Below are positions 44,901-59,900 of a stretch of DNA of 64,000 nucleotides, piece after piece. The notes below the pieces were generated by a model that was not told the DNA's origin, did no database searches, and saw only the letters and a program-made list of their open reading frames with translations. The stretch covers positions 49,825,340 to 49,889,339 of the forward strand of contig CM049322.1 of the NCBI GenBank assembly GCA_026874595.1, in the 5' to 3' direction. Made by a program: the position numbers and the translations under genes. The stretch comes from Sipunculus nudus. Lineage: Eukaryota > Annelida > Sipuncula > Golfingiida > Sipunculidae. Within the stretch, counting starts at the first letter, position 1; each line of letters opens with the position of its first letter.

Positions 44901-47900
44901 GTGATCACTTCACTAGAGCTAAAATAAAAATTAAGTTATTTCTTTTTATATTTGTGTGTGTATATATATATATGAGAGACAAATTATGAGACCATCACAG
45001 TATTATATCAGATGAATAAATTGTTATATATGCACAGGGCTTGGTGCATGCCGCAAGGGTCATGTGACCTGGTTTACCATGGTTTCAGCTCATCCTGACC
45101 TCTCCTCATTAGAGCTTTAACAAAGATTGTATTGTCAGCTTATTATTATAATCTACTAAAATGCTAGTTTGCTTGATCCACTATTTACAATAAAATGTAG
45201 CCCGTACTATGATCCTGCTTGTGTCATACAAGTTACATCCCCCATGAAACTTACACAGTCATTTACTGGATAGATAATGTGTAATTGGCTCGAATGAAAT
45301 GTGATAATAATGTTTTAAGTGTATTATAATTGTGATAGGTTTCATACATGCACAGTGATATGTAGTTACTTTGTGTTGTCAGTCTGTCTTCCAGCTTTTA
45401 AAAAGGAGTGTGATCCAACATACATATATAATATATACCTTAATATAAAAAAAGCAAAGGAAGTACATGTAATCCCACCAACAGCAACATATAGTTATAA
45501 TTTTAATTACATTGCTGTAGATCATCATACTTCCTTGACTCAAGGCTCAGATTCCTTATCATTTCCAAATTCCCCCTCCAGGGGCTTCTCTCCCTTTGGT
45601 TTGGATAATAGTTTATCAGAATTTTGGCAATATTTCTATTAACATGGAAGAAAGTTGGCCTCAAATCTGAACTGACAAAATTTTGTCTCAAGGATTATTG
45701 TGTCCCCTATAACTAAGATATTACAATTAAAAAGTACTGCAAATTTTTCCTTCAAATCTGACACACAAGTTGCTTTCATCAAGTTCTCAGGGACTTTAAA
45801 TGCTGCTTGTTTGGGGAAGGTCTCCTACACTTATACCTGAACTACATATTTGACATGTTCTTGGATGTGTTTGAAAACAGACAACCTTGACCATTGGTCT
45901 GAAGGTCAAATCTGGTTAATTCTATGATTATTGAGACATCCCCCATAACTTTGTAAGTCCTGTAGGTTTTTTTCCTCAACTTTGCCAAGCCACCTGTTTT
46001 GCCAAGTTCTTGGACAAGTTAAAAAAATCTTGACTTTGATCTTCAAGACCAGATCTGCAATTATTTGTTTTCTATAAACCCCAATTTAACTTTTGAGATA
46101 TTACATATTTTCCCCTTAAATTTGAACCATTATTATGTTTAAATATGTTTGTTAATTTCTGATTAAATGCACCATGTACAAAATAAGATTGTTGTAATTA
46201 CCATATTGGTGAATCTCTGCGCACGTATGTTTGATTTGTGACCCCAAACAGCATGTCTCCCACTGGGTGTTAAGGGGTGTTTCCATGTACATGTTGATGC
46301 GAATATGCGTGAAAATCACTCATATAATTTTGTAACTGGGGTATTTCCATGTGTCTGTCAGCGTATATGTATATGTGTGTATGTGCGTGAAAATTGCTAC
46401 AGGAGCGTTTTCATGCATAGGGTGTGCGCAAACTCAGGGATTGGTGTTAAATCACTGCGCCATCTTTTTTTTTTCTTCACCATCATTTTGTAAAAGGCCT
46501 GCTTGATCCACTGTACAAATAAAAATGTCTGCCAGTTCACGCATATGCATGCACATGGAAACACCTATTTATTCATGCAAAAAAACCTATTTATAATATA
46601 CGCGCACATGGAAACACCTATTTTTTCACACATATATGCACATACGCATATACACACACATTGGAAACATTTCAGCCTTGGTCCTAAGAGAGTCTGTCAA
46701 GATGTGCCTTTCTAAGGTTAGATGAGGATCACATGGTAAGGCTCAATGAGGATACTAATATTTTCGTAATTTTTTACATAACATGGCTTACGGGTAAGCT
46801 GTCACTTACTTATTTAAACCAGACCAATCATTTGTTTACTAGCTAAGTACACCCAACATATGCAAGAAAAATTCTGTTGTAACTTTGCCTGATGGTAAAT
46901 CCCCATGCATGCATGACCGCATGAGTATTGATAATCATGTCTCAAATTAGATACAGGACATTAGCCAACTTTTACAACTAACAGGAAATGACTTTTTGCC
47001 ATAGTGATGGATTTTTAGCTCAGCTGACTGTAAGTCAACTTAGTTTTTATGCCCCCGCCACAAAGTGGCTGGGGCATATAGTTTTACCCATGTCCGTCAT
47101 TCCGTCCTTCTGTCCTTCCGAAATCAAACAGTTGTACGGACTTTTTTTCGCAATGCCTGCAGATATTGGCCTGATTTTTGGTGTGTGGGCAGATATAGAC
47201 CAGTTACAGATCGAGTTTGCGTTTCCTCCCGGTTGACCTACTTTTGACCGTTTTACGACTCCTAAATTTAGAAAATTTCATGAAAAATAGAAATATCATG
47301 ACAAATACACATGTACGGACTTTTTTTCGCAATGCCTGCAGATATTGGCCTGGATTTTGGTGTGTAGGCAGATAATGACCATTTTCAGATCGAGTTCGCG
47401 TTTTGTCCCAGTTGACGTACTTTTGACTGTTTTACGGCTCCTAAACTTGGAAAATTTCATGAAAAATAGAAATTTTCATGACAAATACACATGTACGGAC
47501 TTTTTTTTCGCAATGCCTGCAGATATTGGCCTGATTTTTGTGTGTGGGCAGATAATGACCAGTTACAGATTGAGTTCACGTTTTGTCCCGGTTGACCTAC
47601 TTTTGAACGTTTTACGCCTCCTTAACTTAGAAAATTTCATGAAAAATAGAAATATTCAAGACAGATACACATGTACGGCTTTTTTTTTCGCAATGCCTGC
47701 AGATATTGGCCTGATTTTTGGTGTGTGGGCAGATATTGACCAGTTACAGATTGAATTCGCGTATCGTCCCAGTTGACCTACTTTTGAATGTTTTACGGCT
47801 TCTGAACATAGAACATTTCATGTAAAATATAAATTTTCATGACAAATACACTTGTACAGACTTTTCTTCGCAATACCTGCAGATATTGGCCTGATTTTTG

Positions 47901-50900
47901 GTGTGTGGCCAGGTAATGACCAGTTACAGATCAAGTTCACGTTTTGTCCCAGTTGACCTACTTTTGACCATTTGACGGTGCTCTAACATAGAAAATTTCA
48001 TAAAAAAGTGCACATGTATGGACTTTTTTTCGCAGTGCCTGCAGATGGGGGCCTTATTTTTTTTATGTGTAGGCAGATAATGACCAGTTACAGATTGAGT
48101 TCTTGTTTTGTCCCAGTTGACCTACTTTTGACCATTTGACTGCTCCTGAACATAGAAATTTTCATGAAAAATAGAAATTTTCATAACAAATGCATATGTA
48201 CTGACTTTTTTTCCTCAATGCCTGCAGATACCACCCAGATTTTTTATGTGTGGGCAGATAATGACAGTTACAGATCAAGTTCGCGTTTCGTCCCAGTTGA
48301 CCTACTTTTGATTGTTTTACGGCTCCTAAACATAGAAAATTTCATGAAAGACAGAAATTTTTATGGAAAATGCACATGTATGGACTTTTTTTCACAATGC
48401 CTGAATATACTGGTATGATTTTTGGTGTGTTGCTTGATAATGACCCGTTACAGATCGAGTTTGCATTTTGCCCTTGTTGACCTACTTTTGACCATACAAC
48501 ACCTCCTGCACTTAAAAAATTTTCCAAATTTTACAAATGTTTCTAATTTGCCCCAGGCGGGGGCATTCGTGTCGTTCCGACATATCTAGTTTGATGATAA
48601 TTTTTCTTTGATTATACAGATTGGCTTCAAACTTGATTTATTAATGACCCACAAGTAAGAAACATTTTGATATTTAGAATGATTGTGGATTCATTTTAAA
48701 TCAAATCTTTCACATATGGCTTACTTGCCCAAAGTGGAAGAAATCTTTAGATTTTGAGGTTACTCTTGTCAGGGGTCAAGGTCACTGGACCCCTTTTTTT
48801 AAGCTCAGCTGACTTTCAGTCATGCTGGCCTATAGCGATGGGTCTTTGTCTGTCGTCCTTCCGTCCGGCCGTCTGTTAGCAGGGCACAAATCGTATCCGT
48901 AGGGGCTAGGGCCATGAACCCTATGCAGTCTTAGAGGTTCTAAAAAGATCTCCTTGCAAACCTGAAATTAGGTCACTGCGACCTATATTCTCGAAGTTAT
49001 GGGGTGTGTTTGCACCCCCCAGAAATAATTCTTTTGGCCAAAATTTTCATCCCAAACCTTCCATCTTTCACATACAGCTCACCTACCAACAGGGGAAGAA
49101 CCATAATTATTTTGATGTCACAAGGTCAAAGGTCAAGGTCACAGAACCAACTTCTTTGAAAAGCCTGTGGATGCATTTTAAGCCAAACCTTTCATCCCAA
49201 TTCTTTGATCTTTCACATAAAGCTCACCTACTAAGTGGGAGAAGAATCCTATAGATGTTGAGGTCACAAGGTCAAAGGTCAGGGTCACAGGATCCACTTC
49301 TTTGAAAAGTTTGTGGACACATTTCAAGCTGGACCTTTCATTCCAAACCTTTCAGCACTGATATCGCTTCTCTGCCAACAGGGGAAAAGACCTGTTGATT
49401 TTGAGGTCAAAGGTCAAGTTCACAGCACCCTCTTCTTGCGTGGAGTCATTTTCAGGCAAACTTTTCAATCTATACTTTCCATCTGTCATATATGGCTTAC
49501 CTACCAATACGGGAAGAAGCCTATTGATGTTGAGTTCAAAAGGTCAAAGGTCAAGGTCACAATATTGTTCTTAATGCTTGTGAACATATTTCAAGTGAAA
49601 CTGTTCAACCCAAACCTTCAGTCTTTCACATATGCCACATCTATGCATCACTGAATGTGATTCAAACTTCATATTTATGGGTCTTTTTGCATGAAGAAAT
49701 AACTAATTGATTTTGAGGTCAGCTGGTCAGGAGGTTAAAGGTTGCAGGTCTAAGTTATTCACTCATTGGTTGCCAAGTAATTATACCCGGCCAGATGTAT
49801 AGTGGTTAGTAGTTACCCATCATTTAGGAAGAATCCAGTTGATATGTGGGCAAAAGGCCAAGGTCATAGGTCAGGGATGTTCACAATAACTTATTTTGTA
49901 GACCATCTCTATTTTTCTTGTTTTCTTGTATATATAACCATGGCCCTCACAACTGGTACATCTCACTGTGTGCCCATAATTGTCAGTAACACTTGTGATA
50001 TATGACTCCCTTTTGTATCAGCTCATGGAGTGATAAGGATATATCATTAGTGCATAACAGATACACTGTAGCCAGAATGCTTTTGCCAGGCATTAAGACT
50101 ATGAGAGTAAAGTGTTACGGTCTAGCTACTGATTTATAAAATGATGGGAACATTTTGCAGTTTATATCATGGAATCATAGCAATAAACTTAGTTTTCTAG
50201 ATATCTGAATATTATGATACAAATCATCAGATATACCAGCAAGTGTTTGTTCTGATAATATGTGGGTCTGTACCTGGATTTCAGATGGCATTATTTGATT
50301 ACAAGACTCTTAGTGATGCTTTCTGCATTTCTTTTCTTTTAGGTTTTGCAGTTTACCTACCCTGCTGACCCCATTGAATAGCAAGCTGATAATTAAAACA
50401 AATTGGACTTGCACTTTTTACATTTGCATGTTCATAAATCTGATATGAATGCTCTCCAATCTGATCATGCCTTTTGAATTGTGTTGGACATTCATAACTG
50501 TTAAATTTTTTGACCAATTGCTACAAGTTTAGTGTCTTATTGGAGGATGTGTGATATCAAATGTCAGACTTGTCAGAAAACCATTTTGTCTGCCAGGTAT
50601 CCATTTTAGAAATCCTTTATCCAGGGCAGTTTCTGTTATTTTTTTATGATGTTTGGTCCCTTTTAGAGGATGTCTGTTGTTCAATTTCCGACCTGTCAGA
50701 AATCCAATATGGCGACCAGGAAGCCATCTTTAAATTCCTTTAGAACATATTATCTCAAGGACTATTAAAGTGAATGCAGTTGGATGTATATTAATGTAAT
50801 CTTGCATTGAGTCAAAGATTTCTTAATAAATATGACCATTTATGAAAGCTCAGTACAGTTGGCTTGTATTGAATAAAAATTAATATGGAAGCACCCGTTT

Positions 50901-53900
50901 CACAATAATTCTTGCATGGATTTCCTTGATCTTTTGCTATATTTTGATCTTATATGTGGCCTGAGTGGTATTCCTTTTTAGACTGACAGGTATCGAGCAA
51001 GCTGTGGGATAAGTTCCTGACAGCTAAACAACCATACATTTTGCCTCAGACCATCAAACACTATGTTTTAACCAGACATATATGATAAGAATTTATGGCA
51101 ACGTAGAAAGTTTAAACAAAATTGGCATATAGGTTCTGCAACAATTTTACTAGAAGTTGTGAATCGCAGCACATGATGTCGCAGGTCATGCTTGGCAGCT
51201 GAGCGTCATGACCCATGGGTCACTTATTTAAAGATTATTACAATAATCTAAATGCTGCAAGTTAAAGGATAATAAATTCTCAGATTTTTTGGTCACAAGG
51301 TTAAAATCACATGACCATCATTCTGAAAAATTTCTTTAAAAATATCCTTATAGACAAATACAGCTGAGCGTCGAGACCCCTGGGTCCCTTGTTTATTTGG
51401 TATGTTGTGTCTATTCTTCACAGGTTAAGATTATTTGTCATTTACCACAGTGTTGATGCAGTAGGATGGATGGCTGTTGCAGTTCATTTGCCCTTTATGA
51501 CAGTTTACATATGTCATAACTCTACTAAACTTACCAGTCCAATATAAATGCAAAATTAGTCATGTTTTAATTTCTAACCAGAAATGTGAATAACAGCCAA
51601 GTTGTGTGAAGAGAAGGAAATGGTGCCAAGTACCACAGAGACAGCATCAGTGCTTTTAGTTTTTACAGTCACATGCAAGCTTCTGTGGTAATTCCTCACT
51701 CATAGTATAATATATCAAGATAAACAGCTATGCTCAGTGAAATTGTAACAGCGGGGGGGGGGGGGGGATAGCCATCGCAGTGTGGTTTTTTGCATTACTG
51801 GCATTAAGATTCAAAGTAGGCATTATCAGTCTTGTATAAACGCATAAGTCATGTACATTTGGCCTTTAGTTATGTTCAGTGTACTTTGTTGAGTGAGATG
51901 GCCCTGCAGGCAATGATAGCTGTGTTGATCAGATTTTTAGTTTATGCAAGATAAGTTAAGCACACACAATGATGTCATATCTTTCTTGTACATCAGACTT
52001 CTCAGCATAAGTCCTACCACTGGTAAAGACATCTGTTGGATTGATTTGGTACTAATGAATTTGAAGGGTATAGAGCAGACTTGGATCAAGTACATACACT
52101 TCAAGTACATACTTTGTAGTGGTTTCCCTGTAATTTTACACAAGTAGAGTACCTGAATTGAATCAAGTACATCTCAAATACTGTTCAGTGCCGGCATTTT
52201 TTTTGTGTTTGTTTATTTTTAAAACAGAGAATCATGTGCTGACCATAAGCATAGCATGACAAGACCTGTTCATTGTTTACCGCTTAAAGGACAAATAAAC
52301 ATAAATACAGCATTATACTTCCTTCTTAATTTATTGACAGGTAGCATTGAAAACAAGACCATATCAGGTGGTAATCATCTAGATACATCTAACTAAGTAC
52401 TGATTCTAGAGATGTGCACATGATGAAAAGATATAGGTTTAAAACAAGTAAAATTCCTGGCTCAGATCTGATAATGTTGAGGGATACATTGTTCTGTACA
52501 GTGTTACATTTGTGATTTAAGTGAAACTTCCCTGTTTGGGGGTTTGTGTCGTGATGTTGCGGTCCATAGTTGTGGGTGATTGGAAAACACAGAGGAGATT
52601 ACTATCTTTCACTTAAAATATTTTGACTTCTTTGGCTGTTTGCTGCAGGCTGGGTCACTTCCTATGATCAAGACTCACTCTAGTGGAACGAAGACACCTT
52701 ACTTCTCCTAGCCACACTACCTGCTATATCATGAATTATCAACCCATCAAATCCAGCATATGTAACACAAGTAAACAGTACTGATACAGTACTGATACTC
52801 AGGATTAAACACTGTTCACACACAAACAGATCAACAAGAACACATGAACTGGATTAGGTTACAAGTTTCTTTAAATATTATTATTGTTCATACAGGTCTT
52901 AAAACCCATGAAAGGCAAAATTGAGGTTCATAGATATCCATAAAATTTCATAAATATAACAAGAAGTTCACAAAAGTCCTTAGAATTTTCTGTTTGTGCA
53001 GTTCTGTCTTTTTTTCAGCTTTACCTCTGGTTTTACCGCTGATGAATGGTTAATTTTACAGATGCACAATGTAGTCTTAGCCCCTGTTGTTTCTCTCGAA
53101 TTATCTGCTCTTGTAAGTCTTGTAAGGAGACTGTATAGAGTTTTATTTTCAGATAACTTTGTGAATTTGGCAGCAAGGAGTGGAGCATCAGTTTTCCTGA
53201 GTGAACATGTTTATTTATCAGAAGTGGTCGCCATTCATCAGAAATTATCTCACTAAATGCAGATAGAGGTCCATAAAATCTGATGGATGTGGTCCTTAAA
53301 AGTCCTAAAAAGGTTCTTAAATTTATAGAAAGGTTAAGAGTGTGAACCCCGGTGATATTCCAGCATTGCTAGGTTATTGATCTAAAATTAGAAACAGAAT
53401 TGTTTTACACAGTGCATACAGAGAGCAAATGCAAGTCACTTTATTTGTTCAATGGCCTTGAGAATAAGATGTGAAATGGCTGGTCTGTACCACTGCCAGT
53501 TAATATGATTAATATCAACAAGCCCCAAATTGCATGATGTAAATATAACTGATGTCAACAATATACTACATGAAGATGAAAATGATGTTGCCGGGGAGAT
53601 CCCTGCATTTAGTCCACATCCAATATTGCATGTATACGTCAATCATAAAAGTGATAAATTAAATAATAAGTAGAGAAATAGTGACAATATATATATATGT
53701 ATATATGGTTGATAGCATATTTGGTTGTTTAATGATGAATTTTCCTTATAAAATTCAATCTTGACCTTCAGACTGTCTTTAGGCCACTATGCAAGTAGTT
53801 CCACTACCAGTCAAAACATTTATTTAGTTAATAATATACAAGTAATTAGTGCTCAGTGTAGTGTAGTGTAGATATGCCAATAATTAGGTGAAAATGAGAT

Positions 53901-56900
53901 CATAAGAGCTTGAACTTTCTGCGATGTCAGCCATTAGATTTTCTTTAAAAAATTGGTTGGATTTCTCATAAAATCAACAAAATGAAATGTCCCTTGATTA
54001 ATTAAGAATCAACTGTAAATCCAAGAACGATTATAGCGTTGTCAGAGGAAACACGGTGCACTCATTCTCCTCATGTTTCTGCCGATGTTTACTGCCGACA
54101 TATTTAATCTATTTATAAATCGAGACAGGAAATGTGTGTCCTCTTTATACCAATAGTAAACACCGACTGTGATGGATGTTATGATTTACTCTCCTGAATA
54201 AAAGTGATTTGTCATAGAGTGCTGATGGCGATAAGACTTCATTATGTCATACAGAGAACTGCAGGTCAGACATAGGCCACACACACTTCCCCCAAGGCTA
54301 AACCCTCGGACAAAAAAGATAAAAAATACTTTCTAGATTAGACGTTCCTGGAACATTCATTCTTTAAATGGTTTTATCCTACTTGAGAATTTGGGTGTGG
54401 TCCAAAAAAAGTGTTATTGCGATATTAACTTTGCTGATACACATCTCCTTGCAACCAGGGGCTCTGCTCAGACGGATCCTCACCTGAAAACTGTCCTCAA
54501 ATTCTCACCTGGACATTGTTCTGGGAGTACTTAACTAATCTGTACAGGTTTATTTCTACTGGTTTCTTGAAACTGTTCATGGGGGCTACCATTATGTGTA
54601 CACACTAAAACCTGGACATCTGTGACAGGTCCCATATCAAAATTTTGCATATACACTGTTAGTATTTATTTGTTGTAGAAAACTTTGTTTAAATATTGCA
54701 GATTATTTCCTCGCAGAAATATATAAATTGTTAATAAGATATCATGGAATATGTTTCAACTGTGCTTGGCCATCTTACAAAATAATTCTAGAGTAACTTG
54801 GAACATGATTGTTGTTAATATAGATTTTGATTTTTTTAAAAGGTTTTAATATCTCTAGCTTAATCTTATTTCAGCTTGTTGCACTGGAAATAATGCTGTT
54901 CACAATTGCAATCCATGGAATATGTGTTTGAGCATATAATATGAGGATATACACTAATACAGGGGTCGTAATAATGCCTTTCTGCCTGTCTCAGACAGGC
55001 AAACACATGAACAGAAAGACATTTTTCATTTTGTACCAGTCCATTGGAAAGGTGAATTCCCAGATGTAAAAAATAATTAAAAATCAGCAAAAACAAAATA
55101 GTATGGTTACTTCAAGCCTCCCAGCTACTCACGCCTATATTCAATCACAACTTACATGACAAAAGTTTGCTGGGGGTCCCCATTAGGACACTGCACCATA
55201 ACAGCGCAGGTTAAATGTTCCCAACAAATATCAAAACGGATGTGACTGATTGAAATTTTGATATGATGATAGGATGCATCTGTTTGTGGAAAGCCAAATT
55301 TTCCAGCAGAAAGGCAAAACTACATTTATGTGTTTCCGTCGGAAAGAGGAACAATTCAAAATATTACGAACCCTGATGACAACAACAATAAAATTATCCA
55401 GTATTTGCATGTTATGTGTTTTATTAAATGAACAGTAGGTGGAGCTGAAATGCAGAATCAGTATTACTGTAATTGATAATCAAGACAATTTTATTAACCC
55501 ATTTTAGACCCTGGTATCACTATTTATAAAGGAGTTGTACAAAATATCATCATATGTGACCTTGAAATACATCAGTCTGTACATTGGAACACATCCACCA
55601 AATATACTAAAGCACAGTGAACATTTCATTGTGGTCTCCAATGATCTAGTCACATTTTGTTACTTCTTCGGAAAAATGTATCAGTTTGGTTGTAAAAAAA
55701 TTAATGGATAAAATAAATATATTCTTGATTTACTGGTGTTTGGACAACAGATCCCAGTTGCAATTAGGGGTCTTGATCCACTTAGCCTACCACCTGGCTG
55801 AAGAACACATTGATTTTTTCAGGTTAACAGTGTGGGCTAGTGTGGTCATGAATTACTGAAACATCTATATAATATATTGATTTATGTTGATGCACCTTAC
55901 AGTTATCACAAATCAATATGATAAATAGGTGTAGTGCCTTCTTAAAAGACAGGTAACACAAATGGAAGAGATTTCCAACCTGTTTTTACTGAACTGTATT
56001 GGGAACATTCTGTTAGTGTTAATACAAACCTAGAGAAATCGGCTTCTTTGGTGTAGCAGTAGAACACAGGACTCAAAGCTGGGAGATCACGAGTTCAAAT
56101 CTCAGCCAAGGAGTTGGCCCCACCCAGGGAAAGAGCGCTGTAGGCTTAATGGGAATGCTGCATCCAAGGGCCATGTTTACTCACAAACGAATGCACCTTT
56201 CAGGGGTTCCTTGTTTGTATGACCAAGAAGTGGGGTCAATTACACACCCAGGTGAAGGTGCAGTAGTCACCGGGCCTGTTTAACATTAGTGTTGCTGCCC
56301 TGTCTTATACTTATAGTCAGAAACTGGAATGGAATTCTGCAGATGTACACCTTTAGTTGAGCTAGCATTAAAGATGGAGGCGGTTTTCTCTCACCAAAAC
56401 AAGACTATATAGAGATAAGATTTTGATGACTTTCTCTATTCTGTTTCCAGAACAATTGTTCCATGGAGGTTCTTCCGCCAGCACCTTCACGACACCCACA
56501 CAATCAGTTCGTCGCTGGAAGCCATGGCGCTCAAGTCCACGATAGACTTAACGTGTAACGACTACATCTCCTGTTTTGAATATGATGTGTTCACTAGGTA
56601 AGTCCTCTTTTATAGACTGTAAATAACATGTAAAAGATACAACAGTGAATTATGCTAGTGGAATTCTCACTGAAATATAGTGTTATTTTCATTGTTTAGC
56701 AGTTTCGTTGATGTTTTTTGGTATTTTATCTATAAAGAAATTTGATTTTCACATAAAATGAATTGCAGATCAATACTAGAAAGGGAAAACTGTTGAAATT
56801 GTGTATTGCAGTCTAAACAGAATACACGACAGAGTGCTGTTTTCTGCTTTCCATAGGTGGACTCCTACAGATTTCTCGGGACTCGAGAGAGTCCTGCACT

Positions 56901-59900
56901 GTTAAAATTTTTGTCCCTGAAAAAATGAACAGATTTAAGTTAAAGCCTGCTCTTGAGTCCTACATCACTTACCGATCGTAGTCAAACCAGCTGATACCTC
57001 GTACTCCTGTTTATGTATTCTTTTTCAGCATTTGAATTTGGTGTGTTACACTGATTTACATAATTTTACACCCATGTGTTATATTGCAGACTGTTCCAGC
57101 CCTGGTCAAACCTATTGAGGAATTGGAATGTATTGGCGGTCACGCATCCTGGTTACGTGGCCTTCCTAACGTACGACGAGGTCAAGGCCAGGTTAAATAA
57201 ATTCTCATCCAAACCAGGAAGGTGAGAGATGGTGATGTTTATGAACTGATTAAATTTTAAGTCAGTCATGACAGTGCTTAGGTGTATGTTCTGAAGTAAT
57301 CCTGCCAGCATTCGGTTACCATGGCAGCATTTGGGTAAATATTAAGGGTACCATATATATAAGGTACTAGTATATATTTCAGAGTTGATCATGACAGCAC
57401 TTTGGTATATATTTATTGGTTATAGCCATGGCAACACTTGGGGGATATATTTCAATGTTGATCATGGTAGCTCTTTTGTCTATATTTAGAGGTAGCCCAA
57501 TGCAACACTTGGGTATATATATTTAGAGGTAGCCATGGCAACTCTAAACTATATATTTACAGGGAACTATGATAGCACTTGATGATATATATCAGATGTA
57601 TGTTTGAGGTATATGTTCACATGTTTATTTATTTCACAGGTAACCTTTGCAAAATATATATATATGGTTTTATATTCAGAAGGTTATCAGCATTACTGGG
57701 AGCATTATTCTGATGTACCTCTGATTTAATATTTTATATAATATGTTTATCCTTATATATCATGTATACAGTTCTATATATGTTAATCTCCCAAAGTCAA
57801 CAGCAAAATGCTTTGAAAGGTTAAAATTGTGAATACAACAATTACATGACAGACCAACACATTTATTATCCAAAAGGTTTGGAAACAGTTGTACAAGTGT
57901 TTTCAAAATGGTAACAATGTGATGGAATCAAGACCCCCTGAAATGCTTTGAGTACAAGTACAGGAGTCAATACTTTATTTCAAGTATAAGTAATTTTATC
58001 ATTTAATTAATTCAGATACTCATACTGAGGTTTATAATGTGAGAAGTTTACGACTGATATCTAGTTGAGAACAAATTTCTATCAGTCTGTCATGGTGCTA
58101 AGATAGTCAGATCATCACAAGGTGTCCTCATGCTATATTAGTAGATATATTTCTTTTTTTGTTTAAAATTTGTACTTGACTTGTACCTAACTTTTCAAGT
58201 ACATTTTTGGCAAGTACAAGTACAGGACAAGTACTCATATACTTGAACGGAAGTACAAGTACCAAGTACAAGTATGTGTACATTACCCAAGCCTGCAACA
58301 AACCGGCATCATGAAAAGGGTCATTTATATGTTTCTTCATTGTAAAATGTCAAGTACAGATACATATTGTATTGTCATGTGTTTCTTATGTTTCGACAGC
58401 TACGTGTTCAGACTTAGCTGCACAAGACTCGGCCAGTGGGCTATCGGCTATGTCACACAGGACGGACAGATACTGCAGACTATACCACAGAATAAATCAC
58501 TGTCTCAGGCACTGCTGGACGGACAGAGGGAGGGGTTGTAAGTCTAAGAACATCAAGTACAACGGAACTTTATTAAATACATAAGATATATGAACTATTA
58601 AATATATGAAATAATTACTGGCTCAGGTGCTGCTGGACAGAAAGAGGGAGAGGTTCTTAGTCAAAGAATGTAAAATAGAACTGTATTAAATAAATGAAAT
58701 ATATAAACTGCAAAATAAATCATCAGCTGAGGCACAGCTTAACAGACAGATGGAGGGGTTGTAAGTCAAAGAACATAAAAAACAACTTCAGTAGAATCTC
58801 AAATTGTTGTATCTATTTTTAGCTCAGCTGACTATAAGTCATCTGAGCTATAGTCGTGGTCCATTGTCCGTCGTCCGTCCGTCTGTCCGTCCGTCCGTCC
58901 GTCCGTCCGTAGATGTGGCACGTTTTGAAACCGTAAGACCTAGGAATCCAAAATTCAGCATAATGTTAGATGTCCCCAAGATCTCCTACCAAGCCAAAAA
59001 CTGGGTCTTTGCGACTTCATTCCTTTGAGAAATTAAGGAAAAACCTCAATTTTTTATTAAAAACCTATTTTTACACTTTAGGACTGCCTAATATCAAAAC
59101 CACTCATCTGTTTTTCCTCATATTTCCTATAAATAATCCTCTATATAATTCCTATGTACATGCCAGAAATTAGGTCTGTATTATTTAATTTAAAAAAGTT
59201 ATGGGCCCAAACATAATGCATTTTTTAAATAATCAGGAAAGAAATTTTATCACTTAACACAAAACTTGTTAAAGCTAAGCACTTTTTTTCCAGTAATATT
59301 ACTTTTATTAATCAAAATTAAATTGTATACCCAAAATTAGATCAAAATCTTTTAAATTTTTAAAAATATTAGCAAAAATAAAAAATTGGTACCTTAAATT
59401 TTGCCCAACTTTGACCATCTCACATTTTTTTGCTGTAACTGCTGTGGATTTAATTTTCACAGCATGTTTTTGTTAGCATTTTAACTGTTAACACCAAAAA
59501 TTTGAAACCAGTTGATCAAAAACTGTAGATTTTATTCAAGTTTTCAAGCACCATGTCACATATTGCTAGTGTTATGCAGTTTGCTAGAGCTCAGCTCCCG
59601 AGCTTCAGCTCTAAGTTCCTTAAATTTGGCATACAGTTAGATTTCTCCAAAATCCCCTACCATGCCAAGAATTTGGTCACTAGGACTTAATTCCTTCAAG
59701 ATATCAATGAAAAACTTAATTTTTCCATTAAAAACCCAATGTTACACTTTAAGACTGCCTAATATCAAAACCACTGATCTGACTTTGATCATATATAATA
59801 TACATATTTTTCTATACATTCACTATGCACATGCCAGAAATGATGTCAGTATTGTGTATTTTTTTTAAGTTATGGGCCCAAACATAATGCACTTTGTAAA

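Larger units (their letters stand above)
47017..51391 (+). mobile_element. Family A element A5, interrupted twice
   Basis: The 5' end AGCTCAGCTGACTGTAAGTC is seen at 47017 and is broken after about 27 bases by a family B element (47049-48589). Core-like sequence resumes at 48590-48801, is broken again by a second family A element (48802-51226), and resumes to a second 3' terminus (CAGCTGAGCGTCGAGACCCC, TGGGTCCCTTG) at 51391. The presence of two 5' ends and two 3' ends in nested order supports this reading; it remains an inference. Confidence 0.5.

Noticed and set aside
47345-47776. 143-codon open frame with internal repeats in family B
   Set aside because: It is the 178-bp core unit read through; other units of the same element have stops and frameshifts, so no protein is under selection.
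56041-56110. tRNA gene at the SINE head
   Set aside because: A- and B-boxes are present but the cloverleaf is imperfect, and the body and tail match a second copy at 32608, so it is a SINE.
58804-59028. Open frame starting near [19 protein letters not shown], also present inverted at 37400-37612
   Set aside because: It is the 5' hairpin and CCGT microsatellite of family A; conservation between copies reflects recent transposition.
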